From Aplectana chamaeleonis (taxonomy: Eukaryota > Nematoda > Chromadorea > Rhabditida > Cosmocercidae): DNA of 64,000 nt. The stretch is taken from contig JAPDOI010000063.1 in assembly GCA_029168955.1 (NCBI GenBank), positions 620,001 through 684,000 of the forward strand. The letters are read 5' to 3'. Position numbers and translations under genes: made by a program. Of the stretch, positions 34,501 to 44,055 are shown in pieces; the stretch's first letter is position 1, and each line of letters begins with the position of its first letter. The notes under the pieces are model-generated. The model did no database searches, was not told the origin of the DNA, and saw only the letters and a list, made by a program, of their open reading frames with translations.

Positions 34501-35303
34501 GCTCGAGTCAGTCAGGTTTCCAGCCCCAACGCCGACTCGATGTGGCTTTTTTAAACAAATTTGTTAGTTTCGAGTTTCCAAAACGCACGTAGGGGCAGCA
34601 GATCAGCGGCTGCGACGCTGGAAGCTCTTCTGACTCGGTAGCGTGCGGCCGCAAAGCGTGTCTAGACGCAATTGCGGACCGGAATTTGGCCCAGATAAGC
34701 ACGTTAATTTGAGAATGAATAAATTTTATGGGTGGTTCCAGATGGATGCCATACAGAAAAAAGTTTAGGTTGAGTAAGCTTCATGAGTGGTTAAGAGGAC
34801 ATCAATTATGGAAAACAAGTCGGTAATGGGTAAACTTCATGGGTAATTCGAAGAGCATCGGTTTCTGAAAGAAGTTGGGGATGAGTGAACTTCATAGGTA
34901 ATCCGCAGGAATTCGATTACGGAAACAAGATTGTAACGAGTAAAATTCATGGGTGGTCCAATAGAAAACAATCACGAAAGCAAGCTGTAGGTGAGTAAAC
35001 CTCAAGGGTAGTCATGAGACATCAGTGACGAAAACTAGTTGGAGGGGTAACGTCCTATTACGAACAGAATTGGAGGATGAGTATACTTCATGGGTGGTCC
35101 AACAAAACTGTTGAGAGGAGAACTAAAACTCATGGGTGGTCACCAAAGCGGGAAAAAACTCTAAATGATTATTCAAAACTTACAGATGACTCCGCGAACA
35201 TTTCGACTTCTTTCAACGCTCGCAACGACAGGAACCAAAAGATGATCTACAGCCAGAAATCGGTAAAAACCTGCAACAGCACTAAATTCGCCTAACTTAC
35301 CAT
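20709..35303 (-). CDS. CMTR1: Cap-specific mRNA (nucleoside-2'-O-)-methyltransferase 1
   Basis: Makes cap1 by methylating the 2'-O of the first transcribed nucleotide in the nucleus. In-frame exons: 35184-35246, 32805-32915, 32541-32763, 32377-32444, 32170-32322, 29733-29807, 29503-29670, 29122-29284, 28916-29050, 27754-27827, 27579-27688, 24487-24573, 23703-23951, 23557-23635, 23370-23495, 23142-23297, 22770-22877, 21541-21687, 21035-21136, 20864-20975, 20709-20808. They give about 870 aa against 835 in human. The G-patch ([15 protein letters not shown]) comes first, then the RrmJ-type domain with SAM motif [14 protein letters not shown]. The catalytic lysines and aspartate sit in [15 protein letters not shown] and FFCKLFDLF. 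The guanylyltransferase-like region and a WW-like end ([17 protein letters not shown]) follow. The start is uncertain: ATG 35199-35201, a one-codon exon at 35301-35303, or an exon at 35605-35697. The last exon after 20709 was not found. Confidence 0.93.
22380..22670. repeat. Foldback MITE (GTTGGCGCAAACTCGGT family)
   Basis: Left GGATCGTACTGATACTTTGCG pairs with right AAATATCAGTACGATCC. The inner arms GAGTTGGCGCAAACTCGGT and ACCGAGCTTGCGCCAAC match the elements at 4590 and 59799. It lies in the CMTR1 intron between exons 21541-21687 and 22770-22877. Confidence 0.7.
22930..23135. repeat. MITE, CCGCAATTGCGGACAACCGC family
   Basis: Left end GAAATTCCTATCCGCAATTG pairs with right end GCGGACCGGAAATTCATTCC. 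Related elements lie at 39480-39660 and 44665-44860, and an interrupted one flanks the Tc1 element at 25660-25746 and 27352-27465. It sits seven bases from the donor of the CMTR1 exon 23142-23297. Confidence 0.7.
23960..24450. repeat. Four degenerate tandem units of about 125 bp in a CMTR1 intron
   Basis: Each unit contains a poly-T/CAAACAGTTGGA-like start, then ACGCGACGCACACGCACGC and a stretch ending in AATCGATA/AATTCAGTTTC. Copies start near 23975, 24108, 24230 and 24370. Divergence is high, so this is an old array. Confidence 0.55.
24850..25640. other. Intron sequence with imperfect repeated words, no gene
   Basis: Part of the large CMTR1 intron. Words such as CAAGTTACCTG, CGCAACTTG and GCAGCATGC recur in both orientations, suggesting a decayed repeat. 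No exon, RNA gene or transposase fragment was recognised. Confidence 0.35.
25747..27351 (+). mobile_element. Complete Tc1-like transposon with double (IR/DR) ends
   Basis: 1605 bp, flanked by TA on both sides (25745-25746, 27352-27353). The outer ends are CAGTGCGTTCGGAAATGATA and its reverse complement with one change (CTAACGCACTG). A second, internal copy of the binding motif GTTCGGAAATGATAGGGACA starts near 25928, with its mirror at about 27150-27170. Each end therefore has two motif copies about 180 bp apart, the IR/DR layout of Sleeping Beauty-, Minos- and Tc3-like elements. It sits in the CMTR1 intron between exons 24487-24573 and 27579-27688, inside an older palindromic MITE. Confidence 0.93.
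26046..27092 (+). CDS. Tc1-like DDE transposase, intact, one 57-nt intron
   Basis: Exons 26046-26462 and 26520-27092 join in phase 0 (GAG|GTATGG donor, TTCAG acceptor) to give 329 aa, the normal Tc1 length. The N-terminal bipartite DNA-binding region has two helix-turn-helix units ([20 protein letters not shown] and [10 protein letters not shown]) separated by a GRPRK-type linker ([10 protein letters not shown]). The catalytic triad is D in IFSDEKKF, D in FQQDNAAVH and E in NPIENIWG, with 34 residues between the second D and the E (DD34E). No stop, frameshift or missing catalytic residue is seen, so the copy may be active. The read-through of the intron would end at a stop, so splicing is required. 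Confidence 0.94.
27860..28560. repeat. Degenerate short-period repeat in a CMTR1 intron
   Basis: A loose unit of about 30-40 bp around GCGAAATCGAACATTTT recurs some 15-20 times with heavy divergence (AAATCTAACATTTTC, AAAATCGAACACTCC, GAAATCGAACATTTTAC). No coding content. Confidence 0.5.
28655..28777. repeat. Short foldback element (GCCGGGATCATACTTTCC)
   Basis: GCCGGGATCATACTTTCCGC at the left pairs with GGAAGTATGATCCCGGC at the right, with about 80 bp between them. It lies in the CMTR1 intron downstream of exon 28916-29050. Confidence 0.7.
29880..31790 (+). repeat. GA-rich microsatellite region (1.9 kb)
   Basis: Long (GA)n runs at 30056-30104, 31378-31399, 31438-31480 and 31531-31591 are joined by purine-rich, diverged sequence. 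Long frames on either strand (up to 320 codons of Ser/Leu repeats) are artefacts of this composition. It lies in the CMTR1 intron between exons 29733-29807 and 32170-32322, and is CT-rich on the transcribed-sense strand. Confidence 0.95.
31828..32106. mobile_element. TA-flanked palindromic MITE, 279 bp
   Basis: The ends are CTGTGCTTATCTGGGTCAAA and TCGGCCCAGATAAGCACAG, flanked by TA (31826-31827, 32107-32108). The inner arms carry CGGTCCGCAAATGCGTCTCG and its mirror. The copy at 52560-52838 has the same length. A copy at 34437-34705 and a half copy at 38962-39108 are degraded. Tc1/mariner-type target site. Confidence 0.85.
32945..35150. repeat. Minisatellite of about 56-60 bp units filling a CMTR1 intron
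   Basis: A unit built from GAGTAAACTTCATGGGTGGT, then CATGAGACATCAATTACGG and AAACAAGTTGGGA repeats about 35 times over 2.2 kb, with strong divergence between units. One MITE (34437-34705) has landed inside. Frames in the region are repeat-derived. It separates the first from the second recognised CMTR1 exon. Confidence 0.85.
34437..34705. mobile_element. Degraded copy of the TA-flanked MITE
   Basis: GCTTATCTGAGCCAAATTCC at the left pairs with TTTGGCCCAGATAAGCACG at the right, and the terminal CTGT bases are lost. It is inserted into the intronic minisatellite, so it is younger than the array. Confidence 0.8.
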
Positions 35304-35604
35304 CTTGTTTCACACAGAATAATACGTCTAGAAAAACCAGGTTTGAAAATTCGCAAGAACAAGAACATTAATAAACAAGAACAATAATAAATATTTTGGA
35401 TTGCCAACGCTGGATTCTCGGCGCAGAGTATTTGACCTTTGCATGGTCCGCAAACTTCTGGAAAACAGCAGTATTTTCAGGCTTGCACCCTATTTCAAAT
35501 TGGTCACATCGAGAACTAGAGGTGAAATAATGAAAATATTTCTCGGTCGGCCAATTACCAGTGTTAGGGTTAGGTCTTTTCCACACAGGGCGGGTAGCGC
35601 ATAC

Positions 35605-35697
35605 CTGAAAATCGCTAGAAGAGTCACCGGCGCTGCTTCCTTGAGCCAGTTTAGGCGACGGGTATCCCAAATAGTTCTTAGCTACGAAACATAGCAT
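35605..35697 (-). other. Candidate alternative first exon of CMTR1
   Basis: An ATG at 35695-35697 opens 31 codons (MLCFVAKNYLGYPSPKLAQG, then SSAGDSSSDFQ) that end at CAG|GTATGC, a fair donor in phase 0. It could join the exon at 35184-35246 in frame. The Ser/Asp-rich end resembles the acidic, serine-rich N-termini of CMTR1 proteins, but the sequence is too short for a firm call. Confidence 0.35.
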
Positions 35698-35699
35698 TT

Positions 35700-37450
35700 T
35701 CGACTGTTTCTTCTTTTCTAGAGATAGATCTTCGTTTGTTTGATTGGTAGGGTGTATGAAGAATAGGAGTATTTTTGCTCAAATTTGCTGTCTGTTTTTT
35801 TTTCTTTCTCCCGGTCTTGTTGGTTTTTTTTTTCTGTGCATCTCTTCGTATTATTATCACGCATTTGCCTTATGTGAGTGTAATAAACATATACATATAT
35901 ACATAAACGGAGTAATTCCTATCGATAGCTTTTTTCCCTCTTCGGATATATTTAACAAGAAACATTTCGGATTGCAGTAGGCTGAGAAGAGCATCCTTCG
36001 CCCGAACCTCACCTAGGTGACTTGGTAAGCGAAATACAAATGCAAGTCTTTTTTTTTCAGGATTTTCTTAAAATTCGGTGAGTATACGACGGATTGGCCT
36101 AAAATTGACTAAAAACCTTTTTAATTTCAAACTCTGCAGTGCTAAATATCTGCGAACACCAAGAAATAATAAGATATTAGGCGGAAAACGAAAGTACATA
36201 GGTGATAAAATGAAAAGTCGACTTCCAAAAGTTAGAATTGTTACATGACTTTCCAGTAAAGCTGAACGGATCAAATATGAGCAATCTACAAAACTTTTAC
36301 ACTTCCATTAGAACAGAATTCTCTAATTTTCAACCCTAGGAACTGAAAAAAAACTATGGATTTCCAAGAATTCAGCATGAAAAGAGGCAATTCAATGGCG
36401 CAAAAGAAAAAAAACTGATTAAAAACTAGGCGTCAGTTGTGGTGTGTCTCTGTTCCGTCGCTACGACACACTCCATTATACGCTTATTTTAATTTTCGTC
36501 TCAGATAATTCTTGGGCACGACGCCTCGGCGAAAGAGGGGTTTTCGGCGGAGCCTCGTCAATGGTTGGCGACGCCTGAACCTGTTTCAGCGACGCCCTGG
36601 CAGAGGGGACCGCGGGAAGTTTCAAAATATGAAAACGGGTCGAAGCCTCAGCGAACAACGTGTTTTGTCGACGCCTCGCCCTTGTTTAGCGATGCTTCGT
36701 CAATGAACTCACGGCCCTTTAATTATCAATACTGATTCAATAACAAACATTTTAAGACGTCGACTGCAAGCAGCCGGTGCTCTTTTCTTGATTTCGCTGT
36801 TGCTTCCATCTTATCCAAAGCTTTACAAGTACCAAGTGCACCACTCACCACCTGTTTTTGTTTCTGTGACTGCTATCCAATGTTGTGTAATTTGGTAATT
36901 TGCAGCTATCAGGCAGTCATTTCTCTTATATGCCTGTGTCTACTTTTTGATTCTCCTATATATTGCGACAGCCGCCCGGTTTTCTGAAGCAGGACCTGCA
37001 AACCGAAGACAGAAAATTTATAAATTATCTTAATTAAAGTATCTCGTCTCGAAAGGGTGAGTCAAAACTTCATCTCTTCTCAAAGGGCAAAAATTTTATG
37101 TGCGAAGAACACGTATTAGTTTCTCAATAGTCGCCTGGAAAAAAAATTGAAATTTCCGAAAAACCACTTTGTACTCCTGTCTGCCCCTGTGCCAAAAAAA
37201 ATGATTTGAACTTCATTTGTTTTCAGTGTGTATTATGTATGTGTTGTGATGTAGGCAGGTGCAGACGAAGCTTTATTGGAACAACTGAGACATACTGAAG
37301 AGAATAACGGCTTTTATAGGCCACGAATGCAATGATATCACTTCCATGTTTACACATGATATATCTTGATATGATGGTAAGATTATTGACCATTGCTTGT
37401 AGTCGATTGCCCATAACAGTATGATTGTTCTTTCTTTCCTATATTAGTGA
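35700..37450. other. Intergenic sequence between divergent CMTR1 and LZIC; repeats only
   Basis: AT-rich. 36500-36720 has GCGACGCCTCG-type words in both orientations (a MITE remnant also seen at 38575-38660). 35750-35930 resembles 52915-53050, so it is an interspersed repeat. No promoter motif that I would defend. Confidence 0.4.
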
Positions 37451-37456
37451 TAATAA

Positions 37457-37681
37457 TCAGCCATGCCGCATGCTTACGCCCATCAGTGATGTCCGCCCCC
37501 AAAGGTACGGTACCATGTGTTTTCTGTATGAGAACTGCGCCTTTTCTGGTTCAGGAACGTCAAATATTATTGTGAGATCTGGTCCTTTATGCATTGGCAT
37601 ACCTGGTAATGGAAGCGAAACATGATCATATTTGGCTGGAAAAGAGGGAGAATCGCTCTGAGGAGATGTCCTGTCTTGCAT
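37457..37681 (-). CDS. Possible small gene or final exon, unrecognised (74 aa)
   Basis: A frame from ATG 37679-37681 to a stop at 37457-37459 encodes a balanced, non-repetitive sequence including KYDHVSLPLPGMPMHKGPDL and FSYRKHMVPYLWGR. It is not low complexity and does not overlap any repeat that I identified. The frame stays open for a few codons upstream, so it may be the last exon of a longer gene. No family recognised. Confidence 0.35.
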   Translation of the reverse strand: MQDRTSPQSDSPSFPAKYDHVSLPLPGMPMHKGPDLTIIFDVPEPEKAQFSYRKHMVPYLWGRTSLMGVSMRHG

Positions 37682-38574
37682 GGAAGGGTGTGTTAACCGA
37701 CATTTTAAGAATAAGTTCTATAAGAGATGCAGAATACAGATTTTTATAGAATTATCTTGATGTTTCGGATTGTTTCCATTTTCTTGTATGTGTGGCTAAA
37801 AAGATAGAACTGCTTCCTTCCTTCCGCTGCAGACAGAGCAAAGCGTCCACTTCAGGGTGGGTTTTTATACCATTTTCTTTTTCATATTTGGTCTTTGCTG
37901 ATAGTAAAGTTACTATTTCAGATAGACTACAACGCTAGATAGTTATATTATATGTAGAGATGTTGCACAGTGATTTGCTGAAAATTTTCTCCCAACCCCA
38001 TATATGGAATTTCAACATATCAACGAGGTAGGTTTTCTGGAGCTGAAACATTGTTTTACGGCGATCTACTCAATTTCTGTATTTCAGAGCTCCCTCAATA
38101 CATTACGCGATGGTGCTATAGGTTACAATGAAGGATCCTGATGAAAAATGGGGACTGATGCAGATTTTAAGCCTTTTTCGTCGATTTCATTCCCTACTGC
38201 CATCCTGGTCACTGGACATTATCCTTGATTGCGATTACCAAGCTCACAAGAATTTTATTCACAAACTGCTTTATTTTAAGTCACGAATGTACTACCATTG
38301 CATTGAGTGAAATTGCTGTTATAAAATGTTATGAAATAAATAAATACTTGTAATATTTCTGTTATGGTGACTTGGGGGAAATAAGGACTTGTATTTGGAA
38401 AATCTGAGCAAGTTTGCAGCTCAATGTAAGTTTCGGGGCAAAAGTAATAGGAACGAAGGGAAGGAGCGCAGCGAAACAGTGAAGAAAGCGCCTATCGTGC
38501 TCTGATGATAATGGCGCTGCATACGCGACGCAATCGACGAAAATTTGTGCGGGTGTAGTTAACGCGCTCCAATG

Positions 38575-38660
38575 ACAAGACTTTCGGCGACGCCTCGGCA
38601 AATGGTCGTCGACGGTCCCGGGGGGGGTTTCGGCCGCCGACCATTTGCCGAGGCGTCGTG
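38575..38660. repeat. Short perfect-like palindrome GCGACGCCTCGGCAAATGGTCG
   Basis: CGACGCCTCGGCAAATGGTC at 38589 is mirrored by GACCATTTGCCGAGGCGTCG at 38639 around a G-rich centre. It lies about 150 bp upstream of the LZIC start codon. Confidence 0.75.
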
Positions 38661-38810
38661 CCTCAAAACTATCTGAGGTCGCATTTTTTTAAAGTTTGGC
38701 GCTGGGTTTCCACTAGATTTTGGCTTGTAGAATTCGATTTCCTCCTATTAATTCACTTGAATCTGATCAATTGTTTCTCCTCACTGTCAATTCACCTATT
38801 ATTTGTAGTG

Positions 38811-41401
38811 ATGGCCGACGCTGTGCTTGTGGAAAATCTTCAAAAACAGCTGGATCGCTTAATGAATCAACTCGCCGATATTGAGGAAGAAAGGTTCGTT
38901 CCTGAAGATTCTAATTTTTTAGGTCATTATATTCCATAGAAAATTCGAAATTTTCGAGAAAATGTTCTTAGTTCCCAGTTTCCAAAACCCACCTCGAGTC
39001 AGCAGATCGGCGGCTGCGGCGCCAGAAGCTCTTCTGACTCGGGAGCGTGCGGCCGCAAAGCGTGTCGAGACGCAATTGCGGACCGGAATTTGGCCCAGAT
39101 AAGCACAGTATTCTTTCCAAATTTTTGTCACATTTCTGGACAGCGTGACAGATTCCATTTTCAGCGGTATATTGGATTTTTGTCTTTCTCGGTAAAAAAA
39201 GCAATTTAGAATTTCAAGATTTGTTGTTTGAAAGCTTCTCAATTTGAAAATGATTTTTTTTTCAATTTTTCAACCGTATATTTTTTCTAGGCCCAACATG
39301 GATGCTGAAGAGTACGAGGAGCTCAAATCGGACACCATGGAGGAACTCCAGGTTTAGAGAAAATTTCAGTTCTCATTTCATTCCCCGAATCTCATTCTTC
39401 TTTCTTTAAAAAAAGGTGTGAATCTGAGTTGGGAGTGGTTCTTGAGCCTTAGCTCAAAGTCATTCTCATTTTCGGATTGAAATTTCAGTCCGCAATGGCG
39501 GACAACCGCTGTTGCAACACTCAACACGATGATAATCGCGCTGCGACCATGAAAGTCATGCTGGGGGTCTCCTGGTCCCGGCCAGGACTAAATGTTTTCA
39601 TCGTGGTGTCAGCGTTAGTCCATTACTGCGGACCGGAATGTCGTTCCGAAACGGGGACAGTAGCTTGCTCCCTCTCTCTCACTCTCTCTCACTCACTCTC
39701 TCACTAACTCTCTTTTTTTCTCGCACTCTCTCACACACTCTCTCTCTCTCACTCTCTTCTTCTTCTCTGCACGCTCACTCTCTCATAGGTTCAGAAACTC
39801 GGCCACTAGCGTATCGTCCACAGATCCATTGTCGTTAATGTAGTCGGTCTCTTTGGGCAATTGAACAGGTGCTCACTCACTCTCTCCCTTGACTCTCACT
39901 CTCTCTATCTCTCACTCTCTCTCACTTTCTCTCTCACTCTCTCTTTCACTCTCTCTTTCTCACTCTCAATCTCTTTCACTCACTCTCTCACACTCTCCTT
40001 CACTCTAACTCTCCCTCTCTCTTTCTCTCTCATTCTCACTCTCTCGCACTCCCTCTCTCTTTCTCTCACTCTTTCTCACTCTCTATCACTCACTCTAACT
40101 CTCTCTCATTCACTCTCACACTCTCGCTCCTCTCTCCCTCTCTCACTTTTTCTCTCACACTCCCTCTATTTATCTTTCTCTCTCACCCTCACTCTCTCTC
40201 ACTTTCTTTCTCTCTATCTCTCACCCTCACTCTCTCTCTTTCTCTCTCACTCTCTCTCACACTCGCTCTTTCTCACTCTCTTTCCTCTCTCTTTCTCTCT
40301 CACTCTCTCTCACACTCGCTCTTTCTCACTCTCTTTCTCTCTAACTCTCACGCTCACTCTCTCTTTCTCTCTCACTCTCCCTCACACTCTCGTTCCTCTT
40401 TCTCTCTCTCTCCCTCCCCTCTCTCTTTCTCTACCTCACTCTAACTCTCTTTCTCTCTCATTCTCTCACACTCCCTCTCTTTCTTTTTATCTCACTCTCT
40501 TCCTCACTCTTTCACTCACTCTAACTCTATCTCTCTCACTCTCTTTGTTTCTCTTTCTTTCTCATTCACTCTCCCTTTCTCTCTCACTCACTCTCTATCT
40601 TTCTCTCTCACTCTCTCTCTCTCGCTCTCTCTCTCGTCTCTTCTGCGTATACTGCTGCGGTGAAGTATAACTGCGGTCTTGCAGGCATACCAGGCAATTT
40701 TTTCAGGATCTCAGTCGGACTTTGGAGAAGATGACTGTTGGAAATATAACTCTTATCGACAACCTCACGGCTACCCGAATGGTGAGTCTGAACGTTTTTT
40801 CTACATTGGCGCACCTTCGGAGGCACGAAACTGGGCGTGGCTTCAGATAAATCTCCGGGGGTTGGATCAATTGACCTACCAGGGCGTCGCATGGAAGCTC
40901 CTCCACGGAAGGCATGGTTGGTTAACTAAACCTGTGCTTTATCTGTTATTGTTGAATCATTCTAATGCGAAGCCACGCCCAGTTTCGTGCCCATTGGTGC
41001 GATAATGGCATTTGGGTCATTTCAGGCTGTAAGAGCAGCAATAAGTCAGGCTTTTCGAACACCTGAAATAGTAGCCCTGTTTGCCAGAAAACAACCGGCC
41101 GCATTGAGGCAAAAATTGATCGTGGTAGGTCAAATAGTTTTGAATTTTTTACATTATGCCAGTTCTTGTAATGCGATCTCATGCCATGTTTCAGATGGAA
41201 AATGAACGACGCATGCACAAATTGACTGAAAATGTCTACAATTTGCGGAAGTTTGAGATATTGACAGCTTTGATGAATCTGAAAGAAGACTTGACGGACG
41301 AGGAAAAATCCTTTCTGCAGCAAAAGAATTCGGAAAACATGCCAAGTTTCGACCTGGAAGCCACCTCTGGTAACACTACCTGTAAGACTATGCTGGGTTA
41401 G
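38811..41401 (+). CDS. LZIC: LZIC orthologue (leucine zipper and CTNNBIP1/ICAT domain protein)
   Basis: Five exons, all phase-consistent: 38811-38893, 39291-39351, 40707-40781, 41026-41124 and 41195-41401. They give about 174 aa against 190 in human. The N-terminal leucine-zipper segment (LQKQLDRLMNQLADIEEE) is followed by EEYEELKSDTMEELQ, then VGNITLIDNL. The ICAT-like helical block AAISQAFRTPEIVALFARKQ follows, with QLR-type continuation and FEILTALMNLKEDLTDEEKS, each close to the vertebrate protein as I recall it. LZIC is a small cytosolic/nuclear protein related to the beta-catenin inhibitor ICAT, and a role in Wnt signalling is only inferred. TTTGTAG directly before the TGATGG start context could be a trans-splice acceptor. 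Intron 1 holds half a MITE, and intron 2 a MITE and a CT array. A pseudogene copy lies at 57910-59014. Confidence 0.95.
38962..39108. mobile_element. Right half of the TA-flanked MITE
   Basis: Matches the right half of 31828-32106, ending GCCCAGATAAGCACAG followed by TA. The left half is missing. It lies in LZIC intron 1. Confidence 0.8.
39480..39660. repeat. MITE, CCGCAATGGCGGACAACCGC family
   Basis: Left GAAATTTCAGTCCGCAATGG pairs with right TACTGCGGACCGGAATGTCG. It lies in LZIC intron 2, directly before the CT array, and is absent from the duplicate copy at the corresponding place. Confidence 0.65.
39662..40645 (+). repeat. CT-rich microsatellite (CTCTCTCACT), 1 kb
   Basis: Near-continuous CTCTCTCACTCTCTCTTTCT repeats, with a unique 110-bp interruption at about 39785-39895. 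The 269-codon Ser/Leu frame at 39861-40670 is an artefact. It lies in LZIC intron 2 and is absent from the duplicated locus. Confidence 0.95.
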
Positions 41402-42541
41402 TCCATAGGTTCCAGTGTGGGCGCGCGTGTATGCGAAGCGGTCATATTAGGTCAACTGGACACATAGGCTCGCCGGTGATGGCAGCTACCCTCCGGAATT
41501 GTACTTGTCTTTCATGGCTATTCACAGCATTTATTGTGGCTCTCAGTTCATTACTGTAGTATAGTTTACTACACAAGCCAGTAACGGTCGAATTTAACCG
41601 GGCTGCCCCCGATCCACAGTACCCCTTTTCGCGGCGGGACCAGCATGGATTGTTGGCTCGCATGCAGTCATGGATTCTTGGCACAAATGTTCGATCAATA
41701 TGCCTCACATATTCGTCTTCACATTGTACGCCGTGGAAACCTGTTCATATTACTTTTTTTCGAAAACGGCTGAAACTCTGCAAGACCTATTTCTCGTACG
41801 TGACGTCATTTCATCGTCCGAATCGATGTTTGCTCGCAAATAGCAGAAACATTGAAGAAAAGCTTGAACGAGAAGACCTTTTTCGTGGTTGATGATTTTT
41901 TTCACACAGTTTAATCATTTTACTCTTCTGTCGTGCTTCGGAAAAAAAAAGGAATTGACCAACTTCAAATTTGCTTCTCTTCAATCCAGGATGTTATTTT
42001 AGGTATCCGAGTTGACCAAGAAACAATCACAGTCTCTCAAAAGCCCATTACATGGCTAGCGAGGTTCCCTAATAAGAACTGCATGCACACATGGATATTG
42101 TCCAGGTAGATTTCTTCTGGCCTTGCGCCCTCAACACTTTCCTTCTTCTCTTTCTCCTTCTATCCATCACGGCTTCTACCTGCAAAAGATCAGTTGAAAA
42201 CCACTAATCGTTTGGAAAGAAGGACTGTTAGCCTCCATCGTTTGTGTCCCTCCTTTGTTCACATGTTTAGCCGAATTCCTTTGTGGTGTCAGAACTGATT
42301 TCCACAAACAACAGTACTCCTTCGAACAACCAGAGATGAAAGCGAGACACCAAAATCTTCAGGTTTCACTTGAAATAGCGCGTACTTCAGTTTCTTCATA
42401 CACAGCGTACGGTCATCAATAGCGAGCCGTGAAACATTCTCCACTATTTTTTGAATGCCATCCAACTGCTGAAATGATTAGGTACTCCACGAGTAGCGAA
42501 ATCTAGTACCAAGCGTTCATTTGCGAAATTTATGTCAGTCA

Positions 42542-42990
42542 TTATATTTTCCATTCATTATCTTCTGTCTCTGTAGTGATGCAGACTGAGGTTGCATCTT
42601 CATCAAACTCTGCGGAACAAGGGTCAATATTTTCTTCATAACTATCGTCGCCAAATAGACCAGGACTAGCATCTTCAGAACTGAGAAAGAGTGCTGGTTC
42701 AGGTGTGTTTTTTCCTGAAATGAAGTCCCGGTGAACAACTGGATACAATATAGAGATCTTAGGCTTTTAGTACGCTCGCGTCGCAGGTCTTGCCGCTGTT
42801 GTCAGTGACAGATCTGCCACTCGTCGAATAGGAACTTGAACCAACCGCAGACCCGTAGCTGAGAGCAGCGATACGCGACGCAAGTATATTGTAGGCCTTG
42901 GGCATAAAAAGTACCATCGTGATGAATCGCCCAAGCGTGAACATGCTTACAAGGTATCTCTGCTTTCACAATCTGAGGACAGCCACATGT
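42542..42990 (-). pseudogene. MULE transposase remnant with SWIM zinc finger
   Basis: On the minus strand the exon ending at 42810 reads CGCPQIVKAEIPCKHVHAWA, an exact SWIM zinc finger (C-x-C-x9-C-x-H), the hallmark of the C-terminal half of MULE transposases. It is followed by FYAQGLQYTCVAYRCSQLRV. A GTCACT donor joins in phase to 42542-42738, an acidic C-terminus (FLSSEDASPG, TTETEDNEWKI, stop at 42542-42544). Upstream of the SWIM motif the frame meets a stop within about eight codons unless a splice site intervenes. I found no DDE catalytic core between 43 and 48.7 kb. A decayed or incomplete gene. The SWIM motif itself is firm; the splice joining is tentative. Confidence 0.65.
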
Positions 42991-43271
42991 CTCTTCCGTT
43001 GTTCATTCTCTGGTGATTCCAAATGGTTACTCTTGCAGGAAAGTGCACAGTGGTAGTGCCGTAGGATATTTTGACGAGTTAGATTCAGTGGTTAACAAGT
43101 TAAGAAGTGTTAGAACGTGTTATTTTCTCTTCACCTCTTCACGTCCTTGTACTGAAGAATCGGGTTTGACGGTCGCATGTCTCTGCAAGGCGTTCAGATG
43201 ACAAGAGCCTTCATTCCCCGCCCTTGTATTTGTTAATTTTTCATGTTCTTTTATTTTATCACTTACTCAGG

Positions 43272-43604
43272 CAATAACTGCATTCGATGCGTGTCGCTGT
43301 TTCGAGCACACTCAGGGAACGTGCAGCTTGGGGAGCTTGTGCTCCTATTGTGCTTCAAATTACAGCACGTGCTCCAACAAACAAGACGTTCAATGCGTGC
43401 ATGGTACACATTCAACGCGATGGCAAAACGATTTTCCAAGAAAAGAAAATATACGACGCACACTTGAGGCGCAACTAAGATGTTGGGAGCGTCGCCGGCT
43501 CAATCACCCAAATTTGTGGTTCTTGACCCGTACAGCCTCTGTTGGCCTCAAGCAACCACTGGCGGCCCCAGATAGTGCTCGGCGCGCTGGCCGCGTCGCA
43601 TATT
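43272..43604 (+). other. Cys-rich open frame inside the MULE, unrecognised
   Basis: After a CTTACTCAG acceptor-like site one frame stays open for about 110 codons with a Cys cluster (CRCFEHTQGTC, CSYCASNYSTCSNK, QCVHG). The cysteines partly coincide with a GCACGTGCTCC repeat that recurs at 43370-43740, so the pattern may be repeat-derived. It could be cargo or transposase-derived. No family recognised. Confidence 0.25.
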
Positions 43605-44055
43605 GATGGGACGGCCGCCTCGCGTGTGGGTGTGCTGCTACGATAGCGCCGGACTACCTTTCAGCACGTGCTCCTGTGCATAAATTTTGCGGCACGTGCT
43701 CCTGCAATCAAATTTTGCAGTACGTGCTGCTACTTGGAGCACGCGCCCCTGCGATAGAGCTTTTTGATGGGTGTGGTCACTCGAGTTGAAAGCATATTCA
43801 ACATGCATTGAATGCGGCGATTTTCTGTGTACATTGATTTGTATCCTTGGGTTCGGAGCCAGATTTACTGTGTTCCCTCGCGCGTTTGTGCTAATGAATC
43901 CGATATTATCAAAGGGGTGAGTTGTCAGGTTCGGTTCAGCCGTGACTTCTCTAAGTAACGAAACCGCTTCCTTCAGTATCTTCTCAACGAGGATCCCGAA
44001 GACTTTGAATGCTCTGCGACGATAGTGAGACTTTTCTCTAGCGCCTGTTCAGAGA

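Noticed and set aside
39861..40670. 269-codon Ser/Leu/His frame
   Set aside because: Artefact of the CT array in LZIC intron 2.
42700..42745. 'VVHRDF' resembling a protein-kinase catalytic loop on the minus strand
   Set aside because: The Asn falls at the wrong distance, no other kinase motif is present, and the segment fits better as the acidic C-terminus of the MULE transposase remnant.
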